A stretch of 6,621 nucleotides of DNA, taken from Candidatus Saccharimonadota bacterium. GTDB lineage: Bacteria > Patescibacteriota > Saccharimonadia > Saccharimonadales > JAGQNJ01. Both the position numbers and the translations under genes were made by a program. The DNA is taken from the NCBI GenBank assembly GCA_020428115.1, contig JAGQNJ010000035.1, positions 1 through 6,621 of the forward strand, given 5' to 3'. This document shows, piece by piece, positions 1 through 6,016 of this stretch. Numbering within the stretch: position 1 is the stretch's first letter; the number at the start of each line of letters is the position of its first letter. The notes below the pieces were generated by a model that saw only the letters and a list, made by a program, of their open reading frames with translations, had not been told where the DNA came from and did not search any database.

Positions 1-142
1 TCTGGCGTGGTGGCATATTGCGCAGCTTCTCGATCTGGGTGGGACTGAGATCAGTTTTGGGCAAAATAATCCGCGCGATATCAGCAACCAGCGGCATACT
101 GTCTGCAATTGTGCCATCAAAATCAAATATTACGTACTTCAT
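1..142 (-). CDS. HAD-superfamily hydrolase, N-terminal part (3' end outside window)
   Basis: Only the first 47 codons are visible; the gene runs off the window start. The ATG at 142-140 opens MKYVIFDFDGTIADSM, which carries HAD motif I (DxDGT: D7, D9, G10, T11). In this superfamily the first Asp is the nucleophile that forms the aspartyl-phosphate, and the second is the acid/base. The following helix (AD-S-MPLVADIAR) looks like the start of an alpha-helical cap, as in phosphoglycolate-phosphatase-like members. The substrate cannot be told from this fragment. A weak Shine-Dalgarno-like AAGG lies 3 nt before the ATG. It is in the same orientation as the heliorhodopsin but separated by 91 nt, so it may be the last gene of that operon or a separate unit. 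HAD assignment is secure; anything more specific is guesswork. Confidence 0.85.
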   Translation of the reverse strand, partial: MKYVIFDFDGTIADSMPLVADIARIILPKTDLSPTQIEKLRNMPPRQ

Positions 143-233
143 CTACCTTAAGTGTACTGGAACTATGCTTTAATCTGCTAGTAATTATTGGCAACCAGGT
201 TTATCAGCGTCGTACCACTATGACATAAAGTTG
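143..233. other. Intergenic gap between heliorhodopsin and HAD gene
   Basis: This 91-nt AT-leaning gap is the longest in the lower half of the window. I find no stable hairpin with a U-run, and no convincing -35/-10 pair (a TTGCCA is present on the minus strand but lacks a good partner at 16-18 nt). Whether the HAD gene is read from the heliorhodopsin operon cannot be settled from sequence. Confidence 0.5.
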
Positions 234-1049
234 CTACGGGCGGAGGGCACCGAAGAATACTTGCCACGCGAGGGCTGATTTGGCAACAAGACTTAGTATC
301 ATATACACTCGCTCGCCATACAGATAGTCTGCCCATTTGCCGATCTTTTTGTACTGGAGATACATATTGATAGCAAAGCAGTTGAAGAACACGAACAGGC
401 TTCCATAGATCCAATATACAAAGGTTGGTATCTGGCCACTACCGTACGTATTGGCGCCCCAGAAATACAAGCCGATCACAATCCACGGCACGATACCGGA
501 CTTGATGCCAATAATAAAACTGGTCCAGTCGGTCTTTTTGGTCGTTTGGTTGTGGATCTCCATCATGAGTCCCATACCATTCATAATTGCTACAAGCATA
601 AAGATCATGATTAGGCTTGAGAAATCATAAACTCCGCTCAATATGGCAATTGCCACCATCATGGTGCTTGCACTAATTGAGTATTCATACCAACGTGCTT
701 TATTCAGGCCACGCTTGAGATTGGCCTCGTACGTCGAGCGGTAGACGGTTGCAACAAGTACATGGGCAATTGCAGACATAAAGAAGAATGCTGCAACCAA
801 GTACGCTAGATTGATATCAAATATATTGCGAGTTGCGTCCACAAGAGCAGGCTGTCCGTTTGCCTGGCTCGCAAGCGGGTCAAGCGTTAGGTAGCTGGTG
901 CTGATAGGAAAACTCACATCACGTGCCAACACCAAGACCAAGACGCCCTGCAGTGCATGCAAAGCCGCCATGGTCTTGTTCCAGTTATTCAGCGACTTAT
1001 AGGTTATTTTTGACTTGGTTTTTTTGAGATTGCTAAATAGTTTTTTCAT
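234..1049 (-). CDS. heR: Heliorhodopsin (type-3 microbial rhodopsin)
   Basis: A 271-aa seven-helix membrane protein matching the heliorhodopsin family, judged against the 48C12 prototype from memory. Rough helices are 26-43, 78-101, 117-140, 144-163, 176-196, 207-230 and 245-268, with a long loop at 44-77 (ECL1 in the family). Diagnostic residues are present: K257 in LSLVAKSALAW (retinal Schiff base, K241 in 48C12), E122 in RWYEYS (counterion, E107), H31 and H96 (H23 and H80 of the polar cavity) and S253 (S237). GIVPWI (185-190) and YLQYK (230-234) also match. The N-terminus has seven Lys in 18 residues, which fits the inverted, N-in topology. The family binds retinal, has a slow photocycle, is generally not an ion pump and is thought to be sensory. 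The ATG at 1049 is preferred: the upstream ATG at 1124 would add 25 residues overlapping msrA. There is no clear Shine-Dalgarno; msrA ends 19 nt upstream. Confidence 0.96.
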   Translation of the reverse strand: MKKLFSNLKKTKSKITYKSLNNWNKTMAALHALQGVLVLVLARDVSFPISTSYLTLDPLASQANGQPALVDATRNIFDINLAYLVAAFFFMSAIAHVLVATVYRSTYEANLKRGLNKARWYEYSISASTMMVAIAILSGVYDFSSLIMIFMLVAIMNGMGLMMEIHNQTTKKTDWTSFIIGIKSGIVPWIVIGLYFWGANTYGSGQIPTFVYWIYGSLFVFFNCFAINMYLQYKKIGKWADYLYGERVYMILSLVAKSALAWQVFFGALRP

Positions 1050-1068
1050 ACTAATAACTGTAGCACAT

Positions 1069-1551
1069 TTACGATAGCGGCGTATACGCAATATGACACA
1101 TGCCCTTGCCTGTCTTTTCTGCATATTTCTGGTGGTAGCTTTCGGCTGGATAGAACCTCTTAGCTTTGGATATCTCAGTTACAATAGGTGCATCATAATC
1201 GGCCTGTACTGCTTCTTTGGCTGCTTCTGCTTCCTCGTGCTGTACCTCGTCATAGTAGAAAATAACCGAACGGTAGTTATCACCGACATCTGGCCCCTGT
1301 CGGTTAAGTTGTGTCGGATCATGTATACGAAAAAAGTGTTGCAGCAGTGTTTTGTAGCTAACCTGCTTGGGGTTAAATTCAACATGCACGACTTCAGCAT
1401 GCCCCGTGCTATGCGTACAGACTTGCTCGTAACTTGGGTTCTCGGTATGTCCCCCACTGTAGCCAACTGAGGTTTTGGTCACGCCTGGAATCTGGTCAAA
1501 ATAAAACTGTACACCCCAGAAGCAACCAGCCCCAAACATTGCTTGTTGCAT
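1069..1551 (-). CDS. msrA: Peptide-methionine (S)-S-oxide reductase MsrA
   Basis: A 160-aa cytosolic enzyme that reduces the S epimer of methionine sulfoxide, free or in proteins, back to methionine at the expense of thioredoxin or a similar donor. The catalytic cysteine is C10 in GAGCFWG. The substrate-binding residues Y41 (NPSYEQVC), E53 (TGHAE), D88 and Y93 (DNYRS) match Y82, E94, D129 and Y134 of E. coli MsrA. C152 near the C-terminus (KGMCHI) sits where the resolving cysteine is expected. Length is usual for a short single-domain MsrA without an MsrB fusion. The start is well supported: a GAGGA Shine-Dalgarno (1561-1557) lies in the last codons of the DUF427 gene, whose TAA ends 1 nt before this ATG, suggesting translational coupling. 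It is followed after 19 nt by the heliorhodopsin. No MsrB is visible in the window. Confidence 0.97.
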   Translation of the reverse strand: MQQAMFGAGCFWGVQFYFDQIPGVTKTSVGYSGGHTENPSYEQVCTHSTGHAEVVHVEFNPKQVSYKTLLQHFFRIHDPTQLNRQGPDVGDNYRSVIFYYDEVQHEEAEAAKEAVQADYDAPIVTEISKAKRFYPAESYHQKYAEKTGKGMCHIAYTPLS

Positions 1552-1552
1552 A

Positions 1553-1855
1553 TTATTCCTCGACTTGTACGTCCTGCCAAAAGGCTACGTAATTGCTAAA
1601 ATCTTTTTTGACAATATCAATTGCGCTTGGCTTTGGATTTGGGTAACTAAATGCGCTGTCTTTGCTCCATGTTTTGCCGTCACCGACGTCGAAATACTGA
1701 CATTCACCCTTCCACGGGCAGGTATAGGGCGTTTCACTTTTACGTAGCATGTCCTTTTTCACGCTGGCTGGCGGAAAATACCAATTGCCCTCAATATAGA
1801 TGAGATCCTTCTTGTCTGCTTCTGCAACTACCTTACCATTCCAAACAGCTTTCAT
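1553..1855 (-). CDS. DUF427 family protein
   Basis: A 100-aa protein that resembles the DUF427 domain (Pfam also uses the name NTP_transf_9), a small beta-rich fold of unknown biochemical role. Landmarks typical of the family are the opening VWNGKVVAEA (4-13), the YFPPASV stretch (26-32), the cysteine motif CPWKGEC (46-52), and the closing AFSYPNP (68-74) plus NYVAFWQDVQVEE (88-100). It has no signal peptide or membrane segment, so it is probably cytosolic. It begins 4 nt after the stop of the metallopeptidase gene and ends 1 nt before msrA, so the three are almost certainly cotranscribed. An AAGG just before the ATG at 1855 is a weak ribosome-binding site. No catalytic role should be inferred; the link to MsrA is positional only. 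Confidence 0.85.
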   Translation of the reverse strand: MKAVWNGKVVAEADKKDLIYIEGNWYFPPASVKKDMLRKSETPYTCPWKGECQYFDVGDGKTWSKDSAFSYPNPKPSAIDIVKKDFSNYVAFWQDVQVEE

Positions 1856-1859
1856 AGCC

Positions 1860-2228
1860 TTATTCTAACTCATGGATACGCTTGTGGTCGAGGCCAAAAT
1901 AATGGGCCATTTCGTGCCAGAGTGTGTGGCGAATATTCTCTTGGAGCTCATTCATATCATTGCTCGATAGCACAAGTGGCACCTTAAATATTGTGATTTT
2001 ATCGGGCAGATACGGCTGTATGCCACCTCTCGCAGGCAAAGGGACGCCTTCGTACAAACCAAGAAGTGTCTGATTGCAGTGCAGTTTTAGTTTTTGTCGC
2101 TGCTGTGGGCTAGGCTCGTCCGCGTAAATTATCGCCACATTGGTCATACGCTCGGTGTATTTTGTGGGCAGACTATCTAATGCATTTGATATCATTCGAT
2201 CAAACTCGTCATCGCTTGGCATCTGCAT
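1860..2228 (-). CDS. Minimal zincin-type metallopeptidase (PF06262-like)
   Basis: A 122-aa protein ending in a zinc metallopeptidase motif, HEMAHYFGLDH (105-115): H105, H109 and H115 would bind zinc and E106 act as general base (HExxHxxGxxH). Small size, the motif close to the C-terminus and the central ARGG-x-QPYLPDKITIF stretch (67-81) fit the minimal metallopeptidase family PF06262 (formerly DUF1025), whose physiological substrates are unknown. There is no signal peptide or membrane helix, so it is probably cytosolic. The ATG at 2228 was chosen; a second ATG two codons on (2222) is possible. The gene starts 14 nt after the lysS stop with a GGGG run about 8 nt upstream as a weak ribosome-binding site, and ends 4 nt before the DUF427 gene. 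Confidence 0.88.
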   Translation of the reverse strand: MQMPSDDEFDRMISNALDSLPTKYTERMTNVAIIYADEPSPQQRQKLKLHCNQTLLGLYEGVPLPARGGIQPYLPDKITIFKVPLVLSSNDMNELQENIRHTLWHEMAHYFGLDHKRIHELE

Positions 2229-2242
2229 CGAATTCGCCCCAG

Positions 2243-3775
2243 CTATCCTTCGAACCGTAGTCGCCGTATAAGCCAGTCACGCGGCAGAATACTCAAAAAC
2301 CAGCCAGCCCTCGGCCCAGAGTCTTTGTCTATTAAAGCCCTGTATAGGGTTATGAACAGTTCTTTTGGTTCGAGTCCACTTGTATCTTTGAAGTCGTAAA
2401 TTGCTTTGTGAAACCATTCTCCATCCGCATCTTTTGGCGCTGTTTCGATCTGGTCAGCTAGATCAGACAGGTACTGTTTCTGCATGTCAGAAAAGTCCTT
2501 GGGATTTGGTACGTCGGATAATTCAAATTTGACATCACTCGGTGCAAATTTCTGTAGCCAATTATCAATAAACTCCAGCTCGCGTTCGATGATTTCTTTT
2601 TGGGTACCTGCTGTGTCCGCATGCTCGGTGCGCCCAATGATTTCCAGTGTTTTTGCTGGGTCCTTCAGTGCTGCCTGGTAGCTTGCAACCAGATGTGAAA
2701 ACGGCACATTACTCACTGTGATATGCGCTATCCCATCAGTACAGAGCGCGATAAGCTGCTTGTCGGCATCGGTCTTTTCTGGCTTAGCCAGCAGCTCGGC
2801 AAACTCGTCAATTATTCGTACAACGCCTCCCTCGGGATCAAAAAATAACTGCTTCGATGGCGCTGTCCGTAGCACAAAGTACCTCGCAATTTCAGGTGGT
2901 AAAACCTGCACAACCTCGCGCATTAAAATACCATTGCCCTTGCTGGCACTCATCTTTTTGGTGTCGCCAGCTCTATTGATAAATTCGTATGGCACAGGAA
3001 GGGGCGGCTTGGATTTGAACACCTTTTCAACCAGAGCTACACCGGTGTCATAGCTCCCTCCTTTTGTCCCATGCTCCCGACCGAACGGCTCTACCTGCAC
3101 GTGCAGCAACCACCAGCGCGCCGGCCAATCAACACGCCAATTGAGCTTAACATCGCCTTTATCGTAGGAAGCAACTTGTGGATTCCCGTCTTTGTCTTCA
3201 TAGGTTATCTGCTTTTTGTCTGTGTTAATGCCGATAAAGGTACGGTTCTTTAGATACCCGTCTTCGTTGACTTGTATGGGTGTCCAGTTTTCATCCAGTT
3301 GGCGTCCAGAAATATCAGACAGAACCTGTTTTGTGACATCTATATGTTCGAGCACAATCTCGATGGCTTGTGTAAAAAATCCGCTGCGATACTTTTGATG
3401 CGAACGTATCACATTCATATCTATACCAAGCGCTTCGATGCTGGCCAAAAAGTCCTTCAACGCATAGTCAGCGTAGCTCATATCTGAACCATCAGGAGCT
3501 GGCATATCACATACTGGCTTGCCAAGATATTTCTCGTACTCCGCTGGCATATTAGCTGGCACCTTACGAAAAGGATCCATGTCATCAACAAAATGAATAT
3601 GCTGCGCTTGTCGCCCACGTCGTTTGAGCTCCCGAACGATCGCATCGGTGGTAATAATCTCGCGCAAATATCCCATGTGATACGACCCAGACGGTGCAAT
3701 ACCACTAGAGGCAATTACTTCACCATCGGGGTGAAGCGCAAGAAGCTCATCAACTATGTTATTCAACCACTGCAT
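2243..3775 (-). CDS. lysS: Lysyl-tRNA synthetase, class I
   Basis: A 510-aa cytosolic aminoacyl-tRNA synthetase that charges tRNA-Lys using ATP. It is the class I (archaeal-type, LysK) enzyme, not the class II LysRS usual in bacteria. The Rossmann signature appears as SGIAPSG-SY-HMGY (24-36), where HMGY replaces HIGH, and the second signature as KKMSASKG (273-280). The conserved segments HFVDDMDPFRKVP (61-73), PARW (218-221) and EPFGREHGTKGGSYDTG (229-245) are also characteristic. The rest, to about residue 510, forms the helical anticodon-binding region. Length agrees with the family. The ATG at 3775 lies 42 nt after the greA stop without a clear Shine-Dalgarno; no in-frame start with better context was seen. 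Class I LysRS is known in archaea, spirochaetes, alphaproteobacteria and several candidate phyla. Confidence 0.96.
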   Translation of the reverse strand: MQWLNNIVDELLALHPDGEVIASSGIAPSGSYHMGYLREIITTDAIVRELKRRGRQAQHIHFVDDMDPFRKVPANMPAEYEKYLGKPVCDMPAPDGSDMSYADYALKDFLASIEALGIDMNVIRSHQKYRSGFFTQAIEIVLEHIDVTKQVLSDISGRQLDENWTPIQVNEDGYLKNRTFIGINTDKKQITYEDKDGNPQVASYDKGDVKLNWRVDWPARWWLLHVQVEPFGREHGTKGGSYDTGVALVEKVFKSKPPLPVPYEFINRAGDTKKMSASKGNGILMREVVQVLPPEIARYFVLRTAPSKQLFFDPEGGVVRIIDEFAELLAKPEKTDADKQLIALCTDGIAHITVSNVPFSHLVASYQAALKDPAKTLEIIGRTEHADTAGTQKEIIERELEFIDNWLQKFAPSDVKFELSDVPNPKDFSDMQKQYLSDLADQIETAPKDADGEWFHKAIYDFKDTSGLEPKELFITLYRALIDKDSGPRAGWFLSILPRDWLIRRLRFEG

Positions 3776-3817
3776 ATAACTATCGTTATCTTAACGGAAT
3801 ATTAGCTTAAGTGCTAG

Positions 3818-4273
3818 CTAGCTGATCTTAGCAATCTTATAGGTTGCAGTTTCTGTTGGTGTCTTGATCTCTACTTCATCGCCAAGCTTTTTGCCCATCA
3901 AGGCCTGGCCAATTGGTGATTCGTCAGAAATCTTGCCATTCATCGGGTCAGCTTCAACCGTACCCACCACCTGAAATTCCTTGGTCGTGCCGTTTTTGAG
4001 CGTCACCTTAGACCCAAGCTGTACCTTGCTATCGCCTCGTGGTTTTTTGATCACTTCAACGTTTTGTAGAACATTTTCTATCTCGGCAATGCGTCCTTCG
4101 GTTTTTTCTTGTTCTTCGCGTGCAGCAATATATTCGGCATTCTCGGCAAGATCACCAAATTCTCGGGCTGTCTTGATACGCTCTGCAATTGGCCCACGCT
4201 GTGCAACGAGCTCTTTGAGCTCGCTTTGTAACTCTTCTATACCTTCTTTTGTCAAATGAAATTGCTTCTTCAT
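3818..4273 (-). CDS. greA: Transcription elongation factor GreA
   Basis: A 151-aa factor that enters the RNA polymerase secondary channel and stimulates cleavage of backtracked RNA, rescuing stalled complexes. The N-terminal antiparallel coiled coil covers about residues 1-76. Its tip carries the catalytic acidic pair D41 and E44 in the conserved FGDLAENAEYIAARE stretch (39-53). The C-terminal FKBP-like domain covers about 80-151, with the typical ESPIGQALMGKKLGDEVEI block (118-136). Length is close to the usual 158. The ATG at 4273 is supported by a good Shine-Dalgarno, GAGG (4282-4279), 5 nt upstream. An extended -10 promoter lies about 70 nt upstream, so greA is probably the first gene of the unit that runs through lysS and msrA to the heliorhodopsin. 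Confidence 0.97.
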   Translation of the reverse strand: MKKQFHLTKEGIEELQSELKELVAQRGPIAERIKTAREFGDLAENAEYIAAREEQEKTEGRIAEIENVLQNVEVIKKPRGDSKVQLGSKVTLKNGTTKEFQVVGTVEADPMNGKISDESPIGQALMGKKLGDEVEIKTPTETATYKIAKIS

Positions 4274-4330
4274 TTCCGCCTCACTGATCCCCGTAATTTA
4301 GTATGTATTCTCTTCCACGCATTTATCAAG

Positions 4331-4351
4331 GGTTGCCGTATTATAGCAACC
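4331..4351 (-). promoter_or_regulatory. Extended -10 promoter for greA within a dyad
   Basis: On the minus strand TGC precedes a perfect TATAAT (4345-4340), giving an extended -10 (TGnTATAAT). No good -35 is present at 16-18 nt, which is normal for extended -10 promoters. The predicted start is an A near 4333-4334, giving a greA leader of about 60 nt. The -10 lies in the 9-nt centre of an inverted repeat, GGTTGC (4351-4346) and GCAACC (4336-4331), which could be an operator. There is no U-run after the repeat, so it is not an intrinsic terminator for proS, whose stop is 3 nt upstream. The -10 match is direct; start site and operator role are inferred. Confidence 0.6.
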
Positions 4352-4354
4352 AAT

Positions 4355-5605
4355 TTATTCACACGCTAGAGTTTTAAAAAGTTCCTTTTTATTGACTAGT
4401 TTTGCATCCTTGTTGGTACGCTTTTTGTGTTCAAACAAATCTTCTTTGACTGTCTTTGGGCTAACAACCACACGATGTGGTATTCCTATCAAATCAGCAT
4501 CAGCAAACTTTTCGCCTGGACGCACATCTCGATCATCATACAGAGTCTCGATGCCCGCTTTTTGCAATTCTTCGTATAGGTTATCTGCAACTTTTACTAC
4601 TTCTTCATCATCGCCCAAACGAGCGATGTATACCTGTGCTGGTGCAATATTTTCTGGCCATACTAAGCCCCTATCGTCACACATTTTTTCGGCAATTACC
4701 CCCATGACACGTGTGACACCAATGCCGTACGATGCCAAGTAAATCGGCTGTTGATTACCGGCCTTATCAGTATAGGTAATGCCCATCGACCGAGCCTTCT
4801 CGGTGCCAAATTTAAATATGTTGCCGACCTCGGCACTCTTTACGGGAGTGAGCTCACTCTTATCTATGCCAATTTCTTTGCTTGCATCTTGTAGCACTTC
4901 TTCATTCACTGCTACTTTCTTGTCCTTGCTTATGTACAGCACGTCTTCGCCCGCATCACAAATCGTTTGGAACTCATGGCTGTACTTAGTAAACGCGCCC
5001 CCTGCCGCGAAGGTTACGAACGTTTCATCGCCAATACCTAAACGATCAAAGATTCTACTATACGCCTGCGAAACCTTGTCGTAGTACTTGTTCATATCTT
5101 CTTCAGTTGCATGAAGCGAATACAAGTCCTTCATCAAAAACTCTCGGCCGCGCATGATACCGCTCTTGGCACGGAGCTCATTACGCATTTTGGTCTGGAA
5201 TTGGTAGACACTTACTGGCAAATCTTTGTAGCTCACAACATATTCACTGAGCATATCCATAATGGGCTCTTCGTGCGACCAGGCAAAACCGACTTCGGTA
5301 TCGTCCTGTAACTTTGACTTAAACCAGACGTCTACTGTTTTATCATCCCAACGGCCTGTTCGTTCCCAGAGCTCTTTTGGCTGCAAGCTTGTCATGATAA
5401 GTTCCTGACCGCCAATAGTATTCATCTCTTCGCGAATGATTTGCTTGATGTTCTCAAGTACTCTCAGGCCCAATGGCGTGTATGCGTAGACACCGGCCAT
5501 AACCTTATGTACAAACCCAGCCTGTATCAAAAGCTTGGCATTATGCGCCGCCTCATCAGCGGGAACTTCTTTTCTAGTTTTGGTAAATAGTTTCGTAAGT
5601 CTCAT
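4355..5605 (-). CDS. proS: Prolyl-tRNA synthetase, short form without editing insertion
   Basis: A 416-aa class II aminoacyl-tRNA synthetase that charges tRNA-Pro. Class II motif 1 lies around 44-76, motif 2 around 138-163 (TKMRNELRAK, then MRGREFLMKDLYSLH) and motif 3 around 290-303 (SYGIGVTR, with R299). The anticodon-binding domain follows from about 320 to the end, including LYDDRDVRPGEKFADADLIG (355-374). Typical bacterial ProRS is about 570 aa with a roughly 180-aa INS editing domain between motifs 2 and 3; here that span is only about 130 residues, so INS is missing, as in alphaproteobacterial and mitochondrial types. The ATG at 5605 (MRLTKLF, the family's usual opening) was chosen over a TTG at 5617, because GGAAAGAG (5615-5608) then serves as ribosome-binding site. 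It lies 24 nt after a 100-aa gene and downstream of a probable attenuator. Confidence 0.97.
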   Translation of the reverse strand: MRLTKLFTKTRKEVPADEAAHNAKLLIQAGFVHKVMAGVYAYTPLGLRVLENIKQIIREEMNTIGGQELIMTSLQPKELWERTGRWDDKTVDVWFKSKLQDDTEVGFAWSHEEPIMDMLSEYVVSYKDLPVSVYQFQTKMRNELRAKSGIMRGREFLMKDLYSLHATEEDMNKYYDKVSQAYSRIFDRLGIGDETFVTFAAGGAFTKYSHEFQTICDAGEDVLYISKDKKVAVNEEVLQDASKEIGIDKSELTPVKSAEVGNIFKFGTEKARSMGITYTDKAGNQQPIYLASYGIGVTRVMGVIAEKMCDDRGLVWPENIAPAQVYIARLGDDEEVVKVADNLYEELQKAGIETLYDDRDVRPGEKFADADLIGIPHRVVVSPKTVKEDLFEHKKRTNKDAKLVNKKELFKTLACE

Positions 5606-5629
5606 AGCTCTTTCCAATATATTGTACTA

Positions 5630-5932
5630 TTAGTTTTCCAAATTCCTAATTGCTGTCCTGGCACATTCTCTAACTACACCATTGACGGCCTGTTTCTGCG
5701 CAATTTCCTGGGCTGACTTTATCTGTGTGGTGTCGCCACTGCATAGACCAGCTACCACTTTAACCTTTAGGCCACTCCGTTGCTCCCGCCTGACACGCTC
5801 AAGCTCCTGATCAAGCCCATACTTATCCATGCACGAGACCCTAACTGCGATAGCTTCGCTTAGTGTTGCTTCAACCTCGAACAATCCATCAATGGCTAGG
5901 TTTAAACTTTCTTGTAATATATCTAGGTTCAT
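5630..5932 (-). CDS. Hypothetical protein, 100 aa, upstream of proS
   Basis: Not recognised. The product is a small soluble, mainly helical protein with an acidic N-terminal half (LDILQESLNLAIDGLFEVE, 3-21), a basic charged helix (QELERVRREQRSGLKVK, 42-58) and a C-terminal helix rich in Ala, Gln and Arg. Three cysteines (C34, C64, C90) form no known metal motif, and no signal peptide or membrane segment is seen. The ATG at 5932 is well supported: GGAG (5941-5938) lies 5 nt upstream. A longer reading frame back to a TTG at 5992 would pass through the terminator hairpin and is unlikely. The gene lies between a terminator-like leader and proS with a 24-nt gap, so it is probably cotranscribed with proS and under the same leader control. 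Its codon use looks like its neighbours. Confidence 0.75.
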   Translation of the reverse strand: MNLDILQESLNLAIDGLFEVEATLSEAIAVRVSCMDKYGLDQELERVRREQRSGLKVKVVAGLCSGDTTQIKSAQEIAQKQAVNGVVRECARTAIRNLEN

Positions 5933-5945
5933 TTTTTCTCCATAT

Positions 5946-5968
5946 AAAAACCCCTTGTTTTCAAGGGG
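5946..5968 (-). terminator. Intrinsic terminator in the leader (attenuator segments 3:4)
   Basis: Minus-strand RNA reads CCCCUUG-AAAA-CAAGGGG followed by five U: a perfect 7-bp stem (5968-5962 with 5957-5951), a 4-nt loop and a U-run (5950-5946). The U-run ends just before the GGAG ribosome-binding site of the 100-aa gene, leaving no room for a promoter downstream of the hairpin. Transcription of the 100-aa gene and proS therefore has to read through it, which points to attenuation rather than a plain 3' end of the CPBP gene. The 5' arm overlaps a segment that can pair with the end of the leader ORF. Confidence 0.8.
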
Positions 5969-6016
5969 CGTATTAGCAAATAAATATGACAATATCTAGC
6001 TACGCCCTGGTGGGCG
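5951..6016 (-). promoter_or_regulatory. Candidate ribosome-mediated attenuator for the proS operon
   Basis: Three mutually exclusive helices can be drawn on the minus-strand RNA. 1:2 is CGCCC (6016-6012) with GGGCG (6007-6003), loop ACCA. 2:3 is GGGCGUA (6007-6001) with UACGCCC (5972-5966), 7 bp, loop of 28 nt. 3:4 is the terminator (5968-5951). Segment 1 lies in Pro codons of the leader ORF and segment 2 covers its last codons up to the stop. Stalling at the first Pro codon would leave segment 2 free to pair with 3 and stop the terminator forming; reading to the stop would cover segment 2 and allow termination. Pairing is seen; function and relative stabilities are inferred and were not calculated. 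Confidence 0.6.

Noticed and set aside
1050..1124. Upstream ATG at 1124 as the heliorhodopsin start
   Set aside because: It would overlap msrA by 56 nt and add an Arg/Lys/Cys-rich tail read from msrA codons; the ATG at 1049 follows the msrA stop cleanly.
1093..1470. 125-aa plus-strand ORF opposite msrA, plus other plus-strand ORFs such as 2718-3053, 3981-4259 and 4392-4742
   Set aside because: All lie antisense to genes with clear family signatures, have no ribosome-binding sites and no recognisable domains; they are shadow frames.
3776..3789. ATAAC-TATC-GTTAT inverted repeat before lysS
   Set aside because: Only 5 AT-rich base pairs with no U-run; too weak to call a terminator or operator.
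5605..5617. TTG at 5617 as the proS start
   Set aside because: It adds four residues and lies inside the sequence that serves as Shine-Dalgarno for the ATG at 5605, where the family's usual MRL-KLF opening begins.
5951..5968. Hairpin as a simple terminator for the CPBP gene only
   Set aside because: It lies over 100 nt past the CPBP stop, after a separate promoter, and directly against the ribosome-binding site of the next gene; attenuation explains the layout better, though a dual role is possible.
5933..5992. TTG at 5992 as start of a 120-aa form of the hypothetical protein
   Set aside because: The extra 20 codons run through the terminator stem and U-run, while the ATG at 5932 has a good GGAG ribosome-binding site.
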